From assembly GCA_016234555.1 (NCBI GenBank), contig JACRBJ010000006.1, forward strand, positions 1 to 64,000: a stretch of DNA of 64,000 nucleotides, in the 5' to 3' direction. This DNA is from Chloroflexota bacterium (GTDB lineage Bacteria > Chloroflexota > Anaerolineae > Anaerolineales > Villigracilaceae). Each line of letters starts with the position of its first letter. Position 1 is the first letter of the stretch. The notes beneath the pieces are model-generated. The model ran no database searches, was not told the DNA's origin, and was given only the letters and a program-made list of their open reading frames with translations. Position numbers and translations under genes: made by a program. Below are positions 45,058 through 55,155 of this stretch, piece by piece.

Positions 45058-46576
45058 CGAGTTTATTCAGCGCTTCCCAGGGCGTTTGCATCACATTCAC
45101 CAGGCGTTGATACTCTGCATAACGCGCCAGGTACAGAGGAGTATTGGCAGGGATTGGTTCGTGAACGCGGACGACTTTCACCGTCTCTTGAACCGCCTCC
45201 TCGTAGTCGCGGTAGATGCCCGCGCCAATTCCCGCGGACAGGGCTGCGCCGCGCGCGCCCAACTCGTTGCCATCGGAAATCTCCATCGGGACTTGAATCG
45301 TGTCGGCAAACATCTGCGACCAGACTGTGCTGCGCGACCCGCCGCCCGCAAGCCGCGCCGAGTGAATCTGTCCGCCCGCCTTTCGCAATTTTTCCACGTG
45401 ACTCAGGTGTCCAAACACAACTCCTTCATACAATGCGCGGAGGAGGTGCGCCCGGGTATGCCAGCCAGCCACGCCGTAGAATCCCGCCCGCGCCGTCGGC
45501 TGGACATTCGACCCGTAGAGGAAGGGGTGGAAGATGACGTTTGTGCTACCCGGCGGAAGGCTGGCGACTTCCTCGTTGCAAATTTCGTAGACAGAAACGC
45601 CGCGCCGTTTGGCTTCGGCGCGTTCATCGCCGCAGCATTGATTCACAAACCATTCAAGGTTCGTGGCGGATGTGGCGCTGCCTTCGATGGTGAGATACAG
45701 GCTCGGATCCGCAAAGAGTGTCGTCATGAACAGGTCGGGATCGACAATCGGGTCCTTGGTGATGACCTCGTTGATGCTCCAACTTCCCATGACGATACAA
45801 GCCTGATTGACGCGAATCGCGCCAGCGCCGATTGCGCTGGCGTCCACATCGAACAGCCCGCCCACCACGGGGGTGCCAACCGCCAGCCCGGTTTTCTGAG
45901 CGGCGGCGGGCGTTACCCGCCCAATCACCTCGCTACTTTGTTTCAGGGGAGGCAGGGCATCGAAAATTTCTGGGAGTCCATACAATTCCAGCAGTTCGCG
46001 GGAATAGCATCGCTTGCGGACATCCATCAAACTGGTGGCGCTCATGTCGGTGAAGTCACACGTGATTTCACCGGTCAAACAATATTTGATATAGTCCTTG
46101 GGCATCAATATCGCGCCGACACGCTCGTAGTTTTGCGGCTCATGCTTCTTGAGCCAGGCAAGGATCGCGTTCGGTTGGGCGGGCCAAAAGGATTGAATGG
46201 TAAATGGGAATACCTTCTCATGAAGGTTGTTCCGACTCCACTCGATCAGCACATCGGCTGCGCGGGAATCCATGGATTGGATTCCGTTCCGCAGGGGCTT
46301 TCCCTGTTTGTCCAGCAGATACACGCCGTTGCCGTGTCCCGTGTTGCCAATGCCAGCGATCTCTTCGGGCTTGACTCCCGATTTGGCGATCACCTCGCGA
46401 ATGGCGGCGGCGGTACTTTGCCACATCATATCCATGTTGCGCTCGGTCCAGCCGGGATGCGGATACTCGGTTTCGACTTTGCTGCTGGCAACAGCTACTT
46501 CCCTGCCCTTCAAATCGAACAAAGCGGCTTTCGAGACTGTGTTGCCATTATCAATTCCCAAAAGATATTGCGCCAT
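45050..46576 (-). CDS. FGGY-family carbohydrate kinase (third importer cluster, first)
   Basis: A 508-residue FGGY kinase: GIDNGNTVSKAALFD at the N-terminus, IQSMDSRAADVLIEW, GGLFDVDASAIGAG and RLAGGGSRSTVWSQMFAD. The N-terminal loop IDNGN and the sugar site IQSMDSR differ from standard xylulokinases and fit the L-xylulose/erythritol-type subgroup. ATG 46576 is chosen with GGAGGT upstream; the frame open to 46693 overlaps the aldolase gene. Its end overlaps the PHI start. Confidence 0.82.
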   Translation of the reverse strand: MAQYLLGIDNGNTVSKAALFDLKGREVAVASSKVETEYPHPGWTERNMDMMWQSTAAAIREVIAKSGVKPEEIAGIGNTGHGNGVYLLDKQGKPLRNGIQSMDSRAADVLIEWSRNNLHEKVFPFTIQSFWPAQPNAILAWLKKHEPQNYERVGAILMPKDYIKYCLTGEITCDFTDMSATSLMDVRKRCYSRELLELYGLPEIFDALPPLKQSSEVIGRVTPAAAQKTGLAVGTPVVGGLFDVDASAIGAGAIRVNQACIVMGSWSINEVITKDPIVDPDLFMTTLFADPSLYLTIEGSATSATNLEWFVNQCCGDERAEAKRRGVSVYEICNEEVASLPPGSTNVIFHPFLYGSNVQPTARAGFYGVAGWHTRAHLLRALYEGVVFGHLSHVEKLRKAGGQIHSARLAGGGSRSTVWSQMFADTIQVPMEISDGNELGARGAALSAGIGAGIYRDYEEAVQETVKVVRVHEPIPANTPLYLARYAEYQRLVNVMQTPWEALNKLDG

Positions 46577-46589
46577 GATTACCTCCAAT

Positions 46590-47459
46590 TCACCTGTATT
46601 GTGAAGCCTTGCCCACCGAACCCAGGAGCTTGTTCTTCTGTCGGATGATTTCGGTTGCCTTCCCCCGCGCCGCTCCAAACGCTTCGTGCACATTGACCTT
46701 TCCTATGGGACCGCCAGCCAGCGCATCTTTCAGAGTCTGCAAAAACGGAATGCGGACATCGGTCCAGATGTTGATCTTGTCAATACCGAGTTCGATGGCG
46801 CGACGTAAATCCTGGTCGGGAGTGTCGGAGCCGCCGTGTAGCACCAGCGGGATTGAACAAGCTGCGCGCAGTTGGGCAATCCGCTCGAAGTCCAGGTGGG
46901 GCTTGCCGCGATATAACCCGTGCAGGGTTCCAATCGAGATGGCAAGCGCGTCCACACCGGTTTCCCTCACGAAGCGTTCCGCTTCGTCCACGCGGGTCAG
47001 GTGCGCCTGTTGCTCGTCTTCGCTAATCACATCGTCCCCCACGCCGACATGTCCCAACTCGGCTTCGACTGAAGCGCCCACTGCATGGGCAAGTTCGACA
47101 GCCCGGCTGGTGAGCGCAATATTTTGCTCCAGAGGTGCGAGTGACGCATCGATCATGACTCCGGAAAATCCGAGTTCGAGCGCGTATTCGATCTCGTCGA
47201 GCGTTTTGGCATGGTCGAGCACCAGAGCGGCGGGAATGTTCGCACGTTCGACTTCGGACTCAATCAGGCGCACAAGCGTTGGCCATTCCGCCTGCGGAGC
47301 ATCGTTCGGGTAGATCATGATAATCGCCGGAGCCTGGTCCGCCGCAGATGCGTCGACAATGGCTTGTGTGGTCTCCAAATTAAACGTGTCGTATGCTCCC
47401 ACTGCCCAATCTTTTCCCACACACGGCTGTAGGATTTCCGCCATCGTCAGGAATTTCAT
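46590..47459 (-). CDS. Class II fructose/tagatose-bisphosphate aldolase-family protein
   Basis: A 289-residue zinc aldolase: AVGAYDTFNLETTQAIV, LVLDHAKTLDEIEYAL, ISIGTLHGLYRGKPHLD and LHGGSDTPDQDL carry the zinc His residues, and NIWTDVRIPF binds phosphate. It differs from the FbaA-type in the plus operon and may prefer a different bisphosphate or monophosphate. It lies between the two FGGY/SMP-30 genes, so it probably cleaves the product of one of these kinases. Confidence 0.85.
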   Translation of the reverse strand: MKFLTMAEILQPCVGKDWAVGAYDTFNLETTQAIVDASAADQAPAIIMIYPNDAPQAEWPTLVRLIESEVERANIPAALVLDHAKTLDEIEYALELGFSGVMIDASLAPLEQNIALTSRAVELAHAVGASVEAELGHVGVGDDVISEDEQQAHLTRVDEAERFVRETGVDALAISIGTLHGLYRGKPHLDFERIAQLRAACSIPLVLHGGSDTPDQDLRRAIELGIDKINIWTDVRIPFLQTLKDALAGGPIGKVNVHEAFGAARGKATEIIRQKNKLLGSVGKASQYR

Positions 47460-47474
47460 ATCGTATCCTTTTTA

Positions 47475-48353
47475 CTACCCTGCAAACGCGGGTTCCAACA
47501 GCCCCTGGACGCCGGTATGGACACAGAACAAGTCGCCAGCCCAGGGTTGTCCTTTGCGTTGTTCTTCATCGAGACCCCAGGTCATGGTTGTGACAAAGAG
47601 TTCATCCAGGTCTTTTCCGCCAAATGCAAAAGAGATGACATGCTGCACAGGGAAGCGGATCTGGCACTCGATCTTGCCGTCGGGATCGTAGCGGGTGAGT
47701 TTCCATCCGCCCTGATGACCGTTCCAGATAAAGCCTTCGGAGTCGACAATTAACCCATCAGGTTGACCTTCGTCCTTCGGGAGGGTGGCAAAGACCCGTC
47801 GGTTGCTCGTCGTCCCCGTGAGCGGGTCGTAGTCCAGAGCGATGATCTCCCATTTCCGCTGGTCTGCCACGTAAACTGTTTTTCCATCCAGGCTGAATCC
47901 AATTCCGTTTGCTGTGGCATAGCCCGAATCAAGTTCATGGAGCGACCCATCGGGGTCGAGACGATAGATCGATCCTTCGGGGGAGAAAGGGTCGTCCATG
48001 TTGAACGTCCCCACCAGCAGGCGTCCCTGACGATCCACTGCGGCATCGTTGTAGAAAATCTCAGGTCTGGTCGGCTGGGTGGAACCCACGATGAGATTGT
48101 ATTGATTGGTCTTTGGTTCCCACCCGTAGATTCCGTTTTGGGCAATGGCAACCAGCCCGCCCGAGGCGCGGCGGGCAAGCGCCGTCGTGGGTACGTTTGT
48201 GGGGAAGGTCTCGAACTTTCCCGTCTCGGGCTCGAATCTGCAGGAAGGCAGTCCGCCCCAATCGACCCAGTAGAGGGCGTTTTCATTCGGTTCCCAAATC
48301 GGGGTTTCTCCCAACCTGTTTTGCGCGGATACGATTTGCTTCGGTTCGTTCAT
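47475..48353 (-). CDS. SMP-30/gluconolactonase-family protein
   Basis: A 292-residue six-bladed propeller of the SMP-30 type: LGETPIWEPNENALYWVDWGG, NDAAVDRQGRLLVG, and NGIGFSLDGKTVYVAD with the metal-binding Asn/Asp. It would hydrolyse a sugar lactone to the acid. AAGGAG 9 bases before ATG. A lactonase in a kinase cluster suggests an aldonate branch. Confidence 0.87.
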   Translation of the reverse strand: MNEPKQIVSAQNRLGETPIWEPNENALYWVDWGGLPSCRFEPETGKFETFPTNVPTTALARRASGGLVAIAQNGIYGWEPKTNQYNLIVGSTQPTRPEIFYNDAAVDRQGRLLVGTFNMDDPFSPEGSIYRLDPDGSLHELDSGYATANGIGFSLDGKTVYVADQRKWEIIALDYDPLTGTTSNRRVFATLPKDEGQPDGLIVDSEGFIWNGHQGGWKLTRYDPDGKIECQIRFPVQHVISFAFGGKDLDELFVTTMTWGLDEEQRKGQPWAGDLFCVHTGVQGLLEPAFAG

Positions 48354-48365
48354 CGTGTGGTCTCC

Positions 48366-49913
48366 TTAGGCTCTGAACTGATCGTAAATCTGGTGATTCA
48401 CCGGCTTGAGGACCGGGTAAAGTTGTTTGTAGATTTGGTACCAATCGGCATATTTCGGCGCGAGCTGCGAGTCCGGTTGATAGGTCTTGCCCGTTTTGTA
48501 AACGCGCTCGAAGGCGTCCTGTTCATCGCGGTACAACCCAACGCCAATCCCGGCAAGGATGGCTGCGCCGAGGGGCGTGGCTTCCTCCACTTCGGGAACT
48601 TCGATGGGCAGCCCGGTGACATCCGCCTTGTTCTGCATCCAGAACGAGTTGCGGGTCGCGCCGCCGACGACGATGAGGCGGTCCGCTTCGATGTTCGCAC
48701 CTTTTTTGAGGGCGGTCATGATGTCGAGGACCTGATAATCCAAGCCTTCGATGACGGCGCGGAGCATGTCGCCGCGTTGGACGAAATTGCTCAAGCCGAC
48801 AAAGGCTCCCAGCGAACGGGCATCCACCACGGGACAACCCGCCGCGGACATGTGCGGCAGGAACATCGAACCACGAGCGCCGGCAGGGGAGGCGGAGGCT
48901 TCCGCCATGAGGTAATCCCAATCCACACCGCCTTCTTTTTCGGCGCGTTGTTGCGCTTCGAAACCGTATTCCTTTCGATACCATTCAAGCATGTCAGCGG
49001 CAACCGCGCCGCCCCAGATGGCATAGGTATCGCGGGCAACGTGAGTCTCGACGGTCACACCGAGTCTTTGCACTTCGGGAGTCAACACGGGTGTGGAAAT
49101 GTTCGCCAAAACGATTTCCCAGGTTCCGGTCACATCAAGGACAATACCCGGTTTGAAGGCTCCAACTGGCAGGGCGCTGCACAAATAGTCGTGACCGCCC
49201 AGCACAACCGGCGTCCCAACCGGCAGGCCCGTCGCCTCGGATGCCTTTGGCGTGACTTCACCCAGCACAGTCCCGCTGGGATATGCGTCACACAACAAAC
49301 GCCGCTCGATACCCGCTTGCGACAGGATTTCATCCGACCAATCCCGTTTGCGCTGGTCGAAGAGAAGGGTGCAGGACGCCATGGTGTAATCAGTTGCGCG
49401 GCGTCCGCAAAGCATGAAATTCAAAAAATCTTCGATCAACAGCCATTTGTCGGTGCGGGCGAGGATGCCGGGTTCGTGTTCCGCCATCCACAGGAGACGC
49501 AGGGCTGTGCTGAATCGCCAAAGCGTGTTGCCGCCGACACGAAATGTATTTTCCGCGCCAATGTTTTTCTCCCACCACTGCAATTGCGTTTCGGTGCGTG
49601 GATCGTGCCAACTGATGAATGGATATAACCAGTTTCCCTGCTCATCCACGGGGACACCGTCCATCCCCATGCCAGTGACCGCCACCGCTTTAATGCGGCG
49701 CGGATCACCCAGTTTGGCGACGGCTTCCCTCATCGCTTCTGCCGTGCCGCCCCAAATTTGCTCCGGCTGCCAGACTGTCCATTCGGGATGATCGGGATAT
49801 GGATTGTATTTCTCCGTCGGACGCGAACCGCTGGCGACGACGTTGCCAGCAAGGTCATAGATCACGCATTTGAGGCTTGTCGAACCGAGGTCGATTCCGG
49901 CGAGGTAATCCAT
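48366..49913 (-). CDS. FGGY-family carbohydrate kinase (third importer cluster, second)
   Basis: A 515-residue FGGY kinase: GIDLGSTSLKCVIYDLAG, then HPEWTVWQPEQIW, FISWHDPRTE for the sugar site, LGGHDYLCSALPVGA and VVGGATRNSFWMQNKAD. Xylulokinase-like, but clearly different from the neighbouring kinase, so the two probably take different sugars. It is followed by SMP-30 and aldolase genes. RBS AGGAG is present. Confidence 0.83.
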   Translation of the reverse strand: MDYLAGIDLGSTSLKCVIYDLAGNVVASGSRPTEKYNPYPDHPEWTVWQPEQIWGGTAEAMREAVAKLGDPRRIKAVAVTGMGMDGVPVDEQGNWLYPFISWHDPRTETQLQWWEKNIGAENTFRVGGNTLWRFSTALRLLWMAEHEPGILARTDKWLLIEDFLNFMLCGRRATDYTMASCTLLFDQRKRDWSDEILSQAGIERRLLCDAYPSGTVLGEVTPKASEATGLPVGTPVVLGGHDYLCSALPVGAFKPGIVLDVTGTWEIVLANISTPVLTPEVQRLGVTVETHVARDTYAIWGGAVAADMLEWYRKEYGFEAQQRAEKEGGVDWDYLMAEASASPAGARGSMFLPHMSAAGCPVVDARSLGAFVGLSNFVQRGDMLRAVIEGLDYQVLDIMTALKKGANIEADRLIVVGGATRNSFWMQNKADVTGLPIEVPEVEEATPLGAAILAGIGVGLYRDEQDAFERVYKTGKTYQPDSQLAPKYADWYQIYKQLYPVLKPVNHQIYDQFRA

Positions 49914-49936
49914 TTATCGTCTCCTATGACAATCGG

Positions 49937-50722
49937 TTATGTCTGTTGCCAGGTCTCCAGCAGGTGAGCGATGTCGTTGAAGATCATGTCCGCTTCGTAG
50001 GCTTCGGCTTCGGCGCGATCTGATGAACCGGATAAGACGCAGATGGTGGTAATCCCAGCCCGCTTACCGCCGAGGATGTCAGTGTCGGCGCGGTCACCGA
50101 TGGCAGCCGTCGTTTCGGGAACGGCTTTCATTTGTTCCATCGCCAGTTGATACATGGTCGGCTGCGGCTTGCCGATGGCTTGCGGCTTGGTTTCGGATGC
50201 GGTTTCAAGCGCGGCGATCATCGCCCCAGTGCCGGGCAGGAGACCTTCTTCGGTAGGATTGGTCGGATCGAGGTTGGTGGCAATGAAGCGGGCGCCACCA
50301 CGAATCAACAGGGTGGCACGCTTGAGTTTTTCAAACGTGACTTCCCTGTCCATGCTGGCAACAACCAGTTGAACATCCTCGTCTGCCAGGACAAAGCCTT
50401 CATCAGTCATGGCTTGTTTCAGGGCGGGCATGCCAAAGACGTGGGCGCGAGTCCCATGCGGATATTCGCGGGCAAGGAAGCGCGCGGTCGCCTGACCCGA
50501 AACCAGAACCTCTTCCGGCGATACTTTCACGCCCATGCCTTCCAGTTTTTTGACATACTCCTGCGGCGTGCGCGTCGAGTTGTTTGTCGCAAGAGTAAAC
50601 CGAAGGGAACGTTCACGAAGAAAGGCAAAAAATTCCTGCAAGCGTGGGGCGGGCTGGTCGCCAAGATACAAGACGCCGTCCATGTCGATGATGAGGTTTT
50701 TGATGGTTTGTAATGAGGGCAT
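49937..50722 (-). CDS. HAD-family phosphatase, NagD-like
   Basis: A 261-residue HAD hydrolase of the NagD subgroup with catalytic Asp13 and Asp15 (IIDMDGVLYLGD), LATNNSTRTPQEY as motif II, GKPQPTMYQLA with the conserved Lys, and IGDRADTDILGGKRAGI as motif IV. It probably dephosphorylates small sugar phosphates or nucleotides. Its ATG overlaps the beta-lactamase-family stop (TAATG). Confidence 0.85.
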   Translation of the reverse strand: MPSLQTIKNLIIDMDGVLYLGDQPAPRLQEFFAFLRERSLRFTLATNNSTRTPQEYVKKLEGMGVKVSPEEVLVSGQATARFLAREYPHGTRAHVFGMPALKQAMTDEGFVLADEDVQLVVASMDREVTFEKLKRATLLIRGGARFIATNLDPTNPTEEGLLPGTGAMIAALETASETKPQAIGKPQPTMYQLAMEQMKAVPETTAAIGDRADTDILGGKRAGITTICVLSGSSDRAEAEAYEADMIFNDIAHLLETWQQT

Positions 50723-51777
50723 TATTGTTTCCCTAATAATTTTTCGGCAATCGCCTCAGCGGTTGGATACAGGGCAACTGCCTCGTGATTGGTCAAAAGA
50801 ATGATTGTTGCTTTATCGTCCATGTAACGACGAATTTCCGATCTATAGCCTGGTAACATGCCGCCATGAATCACATATCCCAGTTCCTTGGGTGCAATAA
50901 ACCAGCCGAAGCCGTAACTCCAACCTTTGCTGCCATCAAAACCATAGTATTCTCCGTCTGGGACCGCCACCTGGGGCGTGAACATGGCCTTGAGCGCAGA
51001 CTGCGGCAGGAGTTTATCTGTGTACAAAGCCTGATCCCAGAGATACATATCCTCTACGGTGGAATAGATCGCCCCCTCTGCAAACAAGCCATGGATAGGC
51101 TGTAACGCGATATCCCCCTCAGCGTTGGAGTAGCCCATTGCCAGATCGATTTGTTTCATGTCGTCCACACCCGAATTCGACATCCCCAGCGGCTCGAAGA
51201 TGTTCTTTTTCAGAAAATTCGAATAGGATTGCCCGGACGCGGTTTCGATGATCAGTCCGGCTATGTTAAAAGTCACATCCTGGTACTTGAACTGTTCCCC
51301 CGGCTGGAAGAAAAGCGTGGCAGACTTGGAAACCATCTGGTCGCCCGGCATTGAATACGCGGTACTGTTGGGAATGCCGGCCGATTGAGAGAGCAAATGG
51401 CGAATCTTAACCTGCTTGAATATTTCCGGACAATTGGTGATGTAGTTGCAGATGCCATCTTCGATATTGAGTTTGCCCTGCTCCTGCAAAAGCAGAATCC
51501 CCATTGCCGTGAACTGCTTGCTGATGGAGGCAATCCTGAATTTGGTCTGCGGCGTATTGGGGATCTTGTTCTCGCGGTCGGCGAAGCCATACCCCTTGCT
51601 GAATATGACCTGCCCATTTTGGGCAACGAGAACGGAACCATCGAAAAGCCCGGCTTGATGGTTCGCTTCCACCAGCGCATCGAATTCGGCGGACAAAACC
51701 TTGGGATCGGGAGTCGGCTGGTTGGCGCACGCACTCAAAATCACGGCAAGCAACAGGAAGAGGAATTTCGCTTTCAT
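50722..51777 (-). CDS. Serine hydrolase, beta-lactamase family, lipid-anchored
   Basis: A 351-residue class C/DD-peptidase-type protein. The signal peptide has lipobox LSAC (14-17), so it is anchored outside the membrane. The catalytic SISK motif gives Ser84 and Lys87, FKYQDVTFNIAG supplies the Tyr, and IHGGMLPGYRS the third motif. Family members include esterases, peptidases and EstB-like enzymes. A sugar-cluster location suggests an ester-cleaving esterase, but a cell-wall role is equally possible. Confidence 0.83.
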   Translation of the reverse strand: MKAKFLFLLLAVILSACANQPTPDPKVLSAEFDALVEANHQAGLFDGSVLVAQNGQVIFSKGYGFADRENKIPNTPQTKFRIASISKQFTAMGILLLQEQGKLNIEDGICNYITNCPEIFKQVKIRHLLSQSAGIPNSTAYSMPGDQMVSKSATLFFQPGEQFKYQDVTFNIAGLIIETASGQSYSNFLKKNIFEPLGMSNSGVDDMKQIDLAMGYSNAEGDIALQPIHGLFAEGAIYSTVEDMYLWDQALYTDKLLPQSALKAMFTPQVAVPDGEYYGFDGSKGWSYGFGWFIAPKELGYVIHGGMLPGYRSEIRRYMDDKATIILLTNHEAVALYPTAEAIAEKLLGKQ

Positions 51778-51796
51778 AGGTCTGTCTCTTTCAAAA

Positions 51797-51835
51797 AGCC
51801 GACAGTCACTCGCTCACAGCGAGTGACTGTCGGCT
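51797..51835. repeat. Perfect 18-bp-stem palindromic repeat
   Basis: Arms 51797-51814 and 51818-51835 are exact complements around a three-base loop. It lies between the E2 stop and the serine hydrolase start on the minus strand. It could be a terminator-like attenuator or a REP-type element. Confidence 0.8.
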
Positions 51836-51847
51836 ACAGGATTTCCT

Positions 51848-53104
51848 CTAAATCAACAGGTATGGGTTTTCCAACGCAGCTTTCAAGTCGGCGAGGAAGC
51901 GAGCCACGGTTGCGCCATCGGCGATGCGATGATCGGCACAAGCGGTGAGTTCCATCATCGGGCGGAAGATAATTTGTCCATCGAGTTGGACGGGCGTATC
52001 CACCATACTGCCCACTGCAAGGATCGCCGCTTCGGGTGGGTTGATGATTGCGGTGAAAGACTCGATCCCGTACATTCCCAAGTTCGAGATGGTGAAGGTG
52101 CTGCCGGTCATCTCGGCAGTCGTCAGGCGGCGACTCCGCCCCCGTTCGGTCAGGTCAGCCAGTGCCGTCACAATCTGTCCAAGACTCTTACCCTGCGCTT
52201 CGCGAATCACCGGCACGATCAGACTATCTTCCACGCTGGTGGCAATGCCGAGGTGGACATCGTCCCAAAGGATGATATTCCCATCAGCAAGTGACGCATT
52301 CAGGTAAGGGTGTCTTGGCAACACGACTGCAACCGCGCGCGCCAAAATGGCGGTGAATGAAACGCGCTGTCCCGTTTGAGCCTGCAAGGGCTCCAGCACC
52401 CGCTCGCGCAGGCGGATGGCTTCGGTCATGTCCACCCGCAGGGACAGGTGGATGTGCGGAGCGGTGAACGCGCTTTGCGCCATGCGTTCGGCAATGACTT
52501 TGCGCGCGCCTGCAATCGGAATGACCTGCTTGCGGCGGGCATCCGGCAACGGGATGGCCGACTGGCTGACGGGTTGCGGCGCCACAACAGGAGTGGAAAC
52601 ACCTGGGCTGGTCGCCACTGGCGCCTGTGGTTTTTGATAAGCCAGCACATCGGCTTTGTGAATCCGTCCGTTGGGACCCCGCCCCGGAATCTGACTCAGG
52701 TCGACGCCGAGTTTCTCCGCCATACGCCGGGCAACCGGGGTGGCTCGCACCTTGTCTGATCCAACAGAGGGGATAGCCGCCACAATCGTTTCGACTTTCG
52801 CTTCGACTTTTGCAGGGGACGATGGAGCGGCAGGCTGGGGCGCGGCTTTGGTGGGCAAGGTCTCGCCGGGGGCAAGGATATAACCAATCACTGCGGTGAC
52901 CGGGAGCACGTCGTCGGCTTTGGCGGTGGCTCCAGCCAGAATGCCATCCGCCGGGGATTCGACTTCGATTGCCGCCTTCTCGGTGATGATGACAAAGAGA
53001 GGGTCGCCCTTGCTGACCTGCCCGCCTTCCTTGACAAGCCACTCGACGAAGGTTCCCGTCTCCATGACCATGTCCACTTTGGGCACGATGACTTCGGTTG
53101 GCAT
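51848..53104 (-). CDS. 2-oxoacid dehydrogenase E2, complex B
   Basis: A 418-residue acyltransferase with a lipoyl domain (Lys43 in ITEKAAIEV), a linker, one E3-binding motif (TPVARRMAEKLG and GPNGRIHKAD), and a catalytic domain ending in CADHRIADG with His392. Only one peripheral-binding motif is present, against two in complex A. It follows E1 beta with two bases between. Substrate is unknown; complexes of this type serve pyruvate, acetoin or branched-chain oxoacids. Confidence 0.9.
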   Translation of the reverse strand: MPTEVIVPKVDMVMETGTFVEWLVKEGGQVSKGDPLFVIITEKAAIEVESPADGILAGATAKADDVLPVTAVIGYILAPGETLPTKAAPQPAAPSSPAKVEAKVETIVAAIPSVGSDKVRATPVARRMAEKLGVDLSQIPGRGPNGRIHKADVLAYQKPQAPVATSPGVSTPVVAPQPVSQSAIPLPDARRKQVIPIAGARKVIAERMAQSAFTAPHIHLSLRVDMTEAIRLRERVLEPLQAQTGQRVSFTAILARAVAVVLPRHPYLNASLADGNIILWDDVHLGIATSVEDSLIVPVIREAQGKSLGQIVTALADLTERGRSRRLTTAEMTGSTFTISNLGMYGIESFTAIINPPEAAILAVGSMVDTPVQLDGQIIFRPMMELTACADHRIADGATVARFLADLKAALENPYLLI

Positions 53105-53106
53105 GA

Positions 53107-54108
53107 CTACTTCCCTTCCTTTGCCAGGGCGCGCGCGGCGGCGACAATATCCTCCACCTGAGGTACGGCGGCGCGTTCGAGATTCCGATTGTAGGGAATT
53201 GGAATATCCTTCCCGGCGACGCGGCGGATGGGGGCATCGAGATAATCGAAGGCTTCGCTTCCAGCGATGACCGCCGCCAGTTCGCCGCCGAACCCGCCGG
53301 TGATGGGCGCTTCGTGGGCAATCAACACCCGTCCCGTCTTGGCAACCGAGCGGATGATTGTATCCTTGTCGAGCGGCTTCAAGCAGCGCGGGTCGACTAC
53401 TTCGACGTCGATTCCTTCGGCAGCCAGTTTTTCGGCGGCTTCGAGCGCGCGCGGAACCATGATCGAATATGCCACGATGGTCAGGTCACGACCTTCACGC
53501 TTGACTTCCGCAGACTGAAGCGGAATGGAATAGGACTCTTCGGGAACCGGTCCCTTCGTGCGATAGAGCAGTTTGTGCTCCATGAAAAGCACGGGGTTGT
53601 TGTCGCGGATGGCGGAGATGAGCATCCCCTTGGCATCGGCTGGTGTGGAGGGCGCCATCACCTTGATACCCGGTACGTTCACAAACCAGGCTTCGAGACT
53701 CTGCGAATGCTGGGCAGCGGCTCCGGTTCCCGACCCGGATGGGGCGCGGATAACCATTGGGATGCTGCACTTTCCGCCAAACATGAAGCGCATCTTGGCG
53801 GCTGCATTCACCAGTTGGTTCATCGAAATGGTGAGGAAATCCATGAACATGATTTCCATGATCGGTCTCATGCCCATCAACGCAGCGCCGGTGGCAGCGC
53901 CAGCGATTGCGGCTTCGGAGATGGGCGTATCGCGCACGCGCTCAGCCCCAAACTCTTCGAGCATCCCTTTGCTGACGCCGAAAGCGCCGCCATAAGTCCC
54001 AACATCTTCACCGATGAGAAAGACTTCCTGATCGGCTCGCATTTCCTGGACCATCGCCTCGCGGACGGCTTCCAGATAAGTGATTTCACGTTTCGTTTCG
54101 CTGCTCAT
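53107..54108 (-). CDS. 2-oxoacid dehydrogenase E1 beta, complex B
   Basis: A 333-residue E1 beta subunit with [32 protein letters not shown] and [14 protein letters not shown]. It joins E1 alpha to form the thiamine-diphosphate enzyme. It overlaps E1 alpha by four bases (ATGA) and precedes E2. It aligns well with the beta half of the fused E1 at 8429-10525, so the two complexes are paralogous. Confidence 0.92.
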   Translation of the reverse strand: MSSETKREITYLEAVREAMVQEMRADQEVFLIGEDVGTYGGAFGVSKGMLEEFGAERVRDTPISEAAIAGAATGAALMGMRPIMEIMFMDFLTISMNQLVNAAAKMRFMFGGKCSIPMVIRAPSGSGTGAAAQHSQSLEAWFVNVPGIKVMAPSTPADAKGMLISAIRDNNPVLFMEHKLLYRTKGPVPEESYSIPLQSAEVKREGRDLTIVAYSIMVPRALEAAEKLAAEGIDVEVVDPRCLKPLDKDTIIRSVAKTGRVLIAHEAPITGGFGGELAAVIAGSEAFDYLDAPIRRVAGKDIPIPYNRNLERAAVPQVEDIVAAARALAKEGK

Positions 54109-55127
54109 GACGCATACACCTCGTCTTCCATGTTTTCCGGCGACGGTTCGGGGAAAGCCTGCGCCGCCTCGGCAGCGTTATCGATGGCTGCCTTTGCCGC
54201 CTTGTCGATGGATTCGGTTTCGTCGACGGTCATCACAGCGGCATCCACCAACGCTTTCTTGAAGCGCTTGATAGGGCACCTGGTTTTCCACTCTTCGATT
54301 TCCTCATGGGTGCGATATAGGTTGCGGTCGCTCTTGGAATGTCCGCGCCAGCGATACGTCAGGCAGTCAATCAGCGATGGACCTTGTCCAGAGCGCGCAT
54401 ACTCATCGGCAGCCAAAACTGCTTCATAAACTGCAAGCACATCATTGCCATCCACCGTTTTGCCGGGGATGCCGTAGCTGGCGGCGCGCTCGGAAATATT
54501 TTCGATATTCATAACCTTTGTCCTGTGCATGGACATGCCGTACTGGTTGTTATCGCAAATGAACACCACCGGCAACTTCCAGGTGGAAGCCATGTTCAGC
54601 GACTCATGGAATTCGCCTTCGTTGGATGCCCCGTCTCCAAAATAGGATAAAAGAATCTGCTTGGAACGGCGCATTTGAAGCGCGAGCGCGATTCCCACGG
54701 CAGTGGGGATTCCGCCACCGACAACACCCGTCGCGCCGAGATTTCCGCCGGGGATGTCTGCGATGTGCATGGAGCCGCCGCGTCCGCGACAGTAGCCGGT
54801 TTCCTTGCCCAAAAATTCGGCGAACATCAAGGTCAAATCGGCGCCTTTTGCAATCGTATGTCCATGCCCCCGATGATGATGAATGATCAAGTCCTTGGGG
54901 TCCAGCGTGGCAATGCTGCCAACGGACCCGGCTTCCATTCCAATCGAAAGGTGCATGGTCCCATGCACCAGTCCGCGCACGTACAAGTCTTCGGCTTTTT
55001 CCTCGAAATATCGGATCTCGCACATGCGTTGCAGCATCCACGTCAGCTTTTCGCGGGGCAATTCCTTCAGTAAATGATGTCCTCCGGATGTAGAAACTTT
55101 ATCGACCTTCGTTTTCAATGCAGCCAT
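54105..55127 (-). CDS. 2-oxoacid dehydrogenase E1 alpha, complex B
   Basis: A 340-residue E1 alpha subunit with [12 protein letters not shown] and the thiamine-diphosphate motif [22 protein letters not shown] 55127 follows GAGG 6 bases upstream and leaves room after the AraD stop at 55156. In-frame ATGs at 55154 and 55169 are possible, the latter overlapping that gene. Confidence 0.9.
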   Translation of the reverse strand: MAALKTKVDKVSTSGGHHLLKELPREKLTWMLQRMCEIRYFEEKAEDLYVRGLVHGTMHLSIGMEAGSVGSIATLDPKDLIIHHHRGHGHTIAKGADLTLMFAEFLGKETGYCRGRGGSMHIADIPGGNLGATGVVGGGIPTAVGIALALQMRRSKQILLSYFGDGASNEGEFHESLNMASTWKLPVVFICDNNQYGMSMHRTKVMNIENISERAASYGIPGKTVDGNDVLAVYEAVLAADEYARSGQGPSLIDCLTYRWRGHSKSDRNLYRTHEEIEEWKTRCPIKRFKKALVDAAVMTVDETESIDKAAKAAIDNAAEAAQAFPEPSPENMEDEVYAS

Positions 55128-55155
55128 ATCAACCTCGTAATATTGTGTATCCATT

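Noticed and set aside
45086..46648. 520-codon plus-strand ORF
   Set aside because: Antisense to an FGGY kinase with all family motifs; no recognisable domain.
47763..49628. 621-codon plus-strand ORF
   Set aside because: Antisense to the SMP-30 and FGGY genes; no start signal or family motif.
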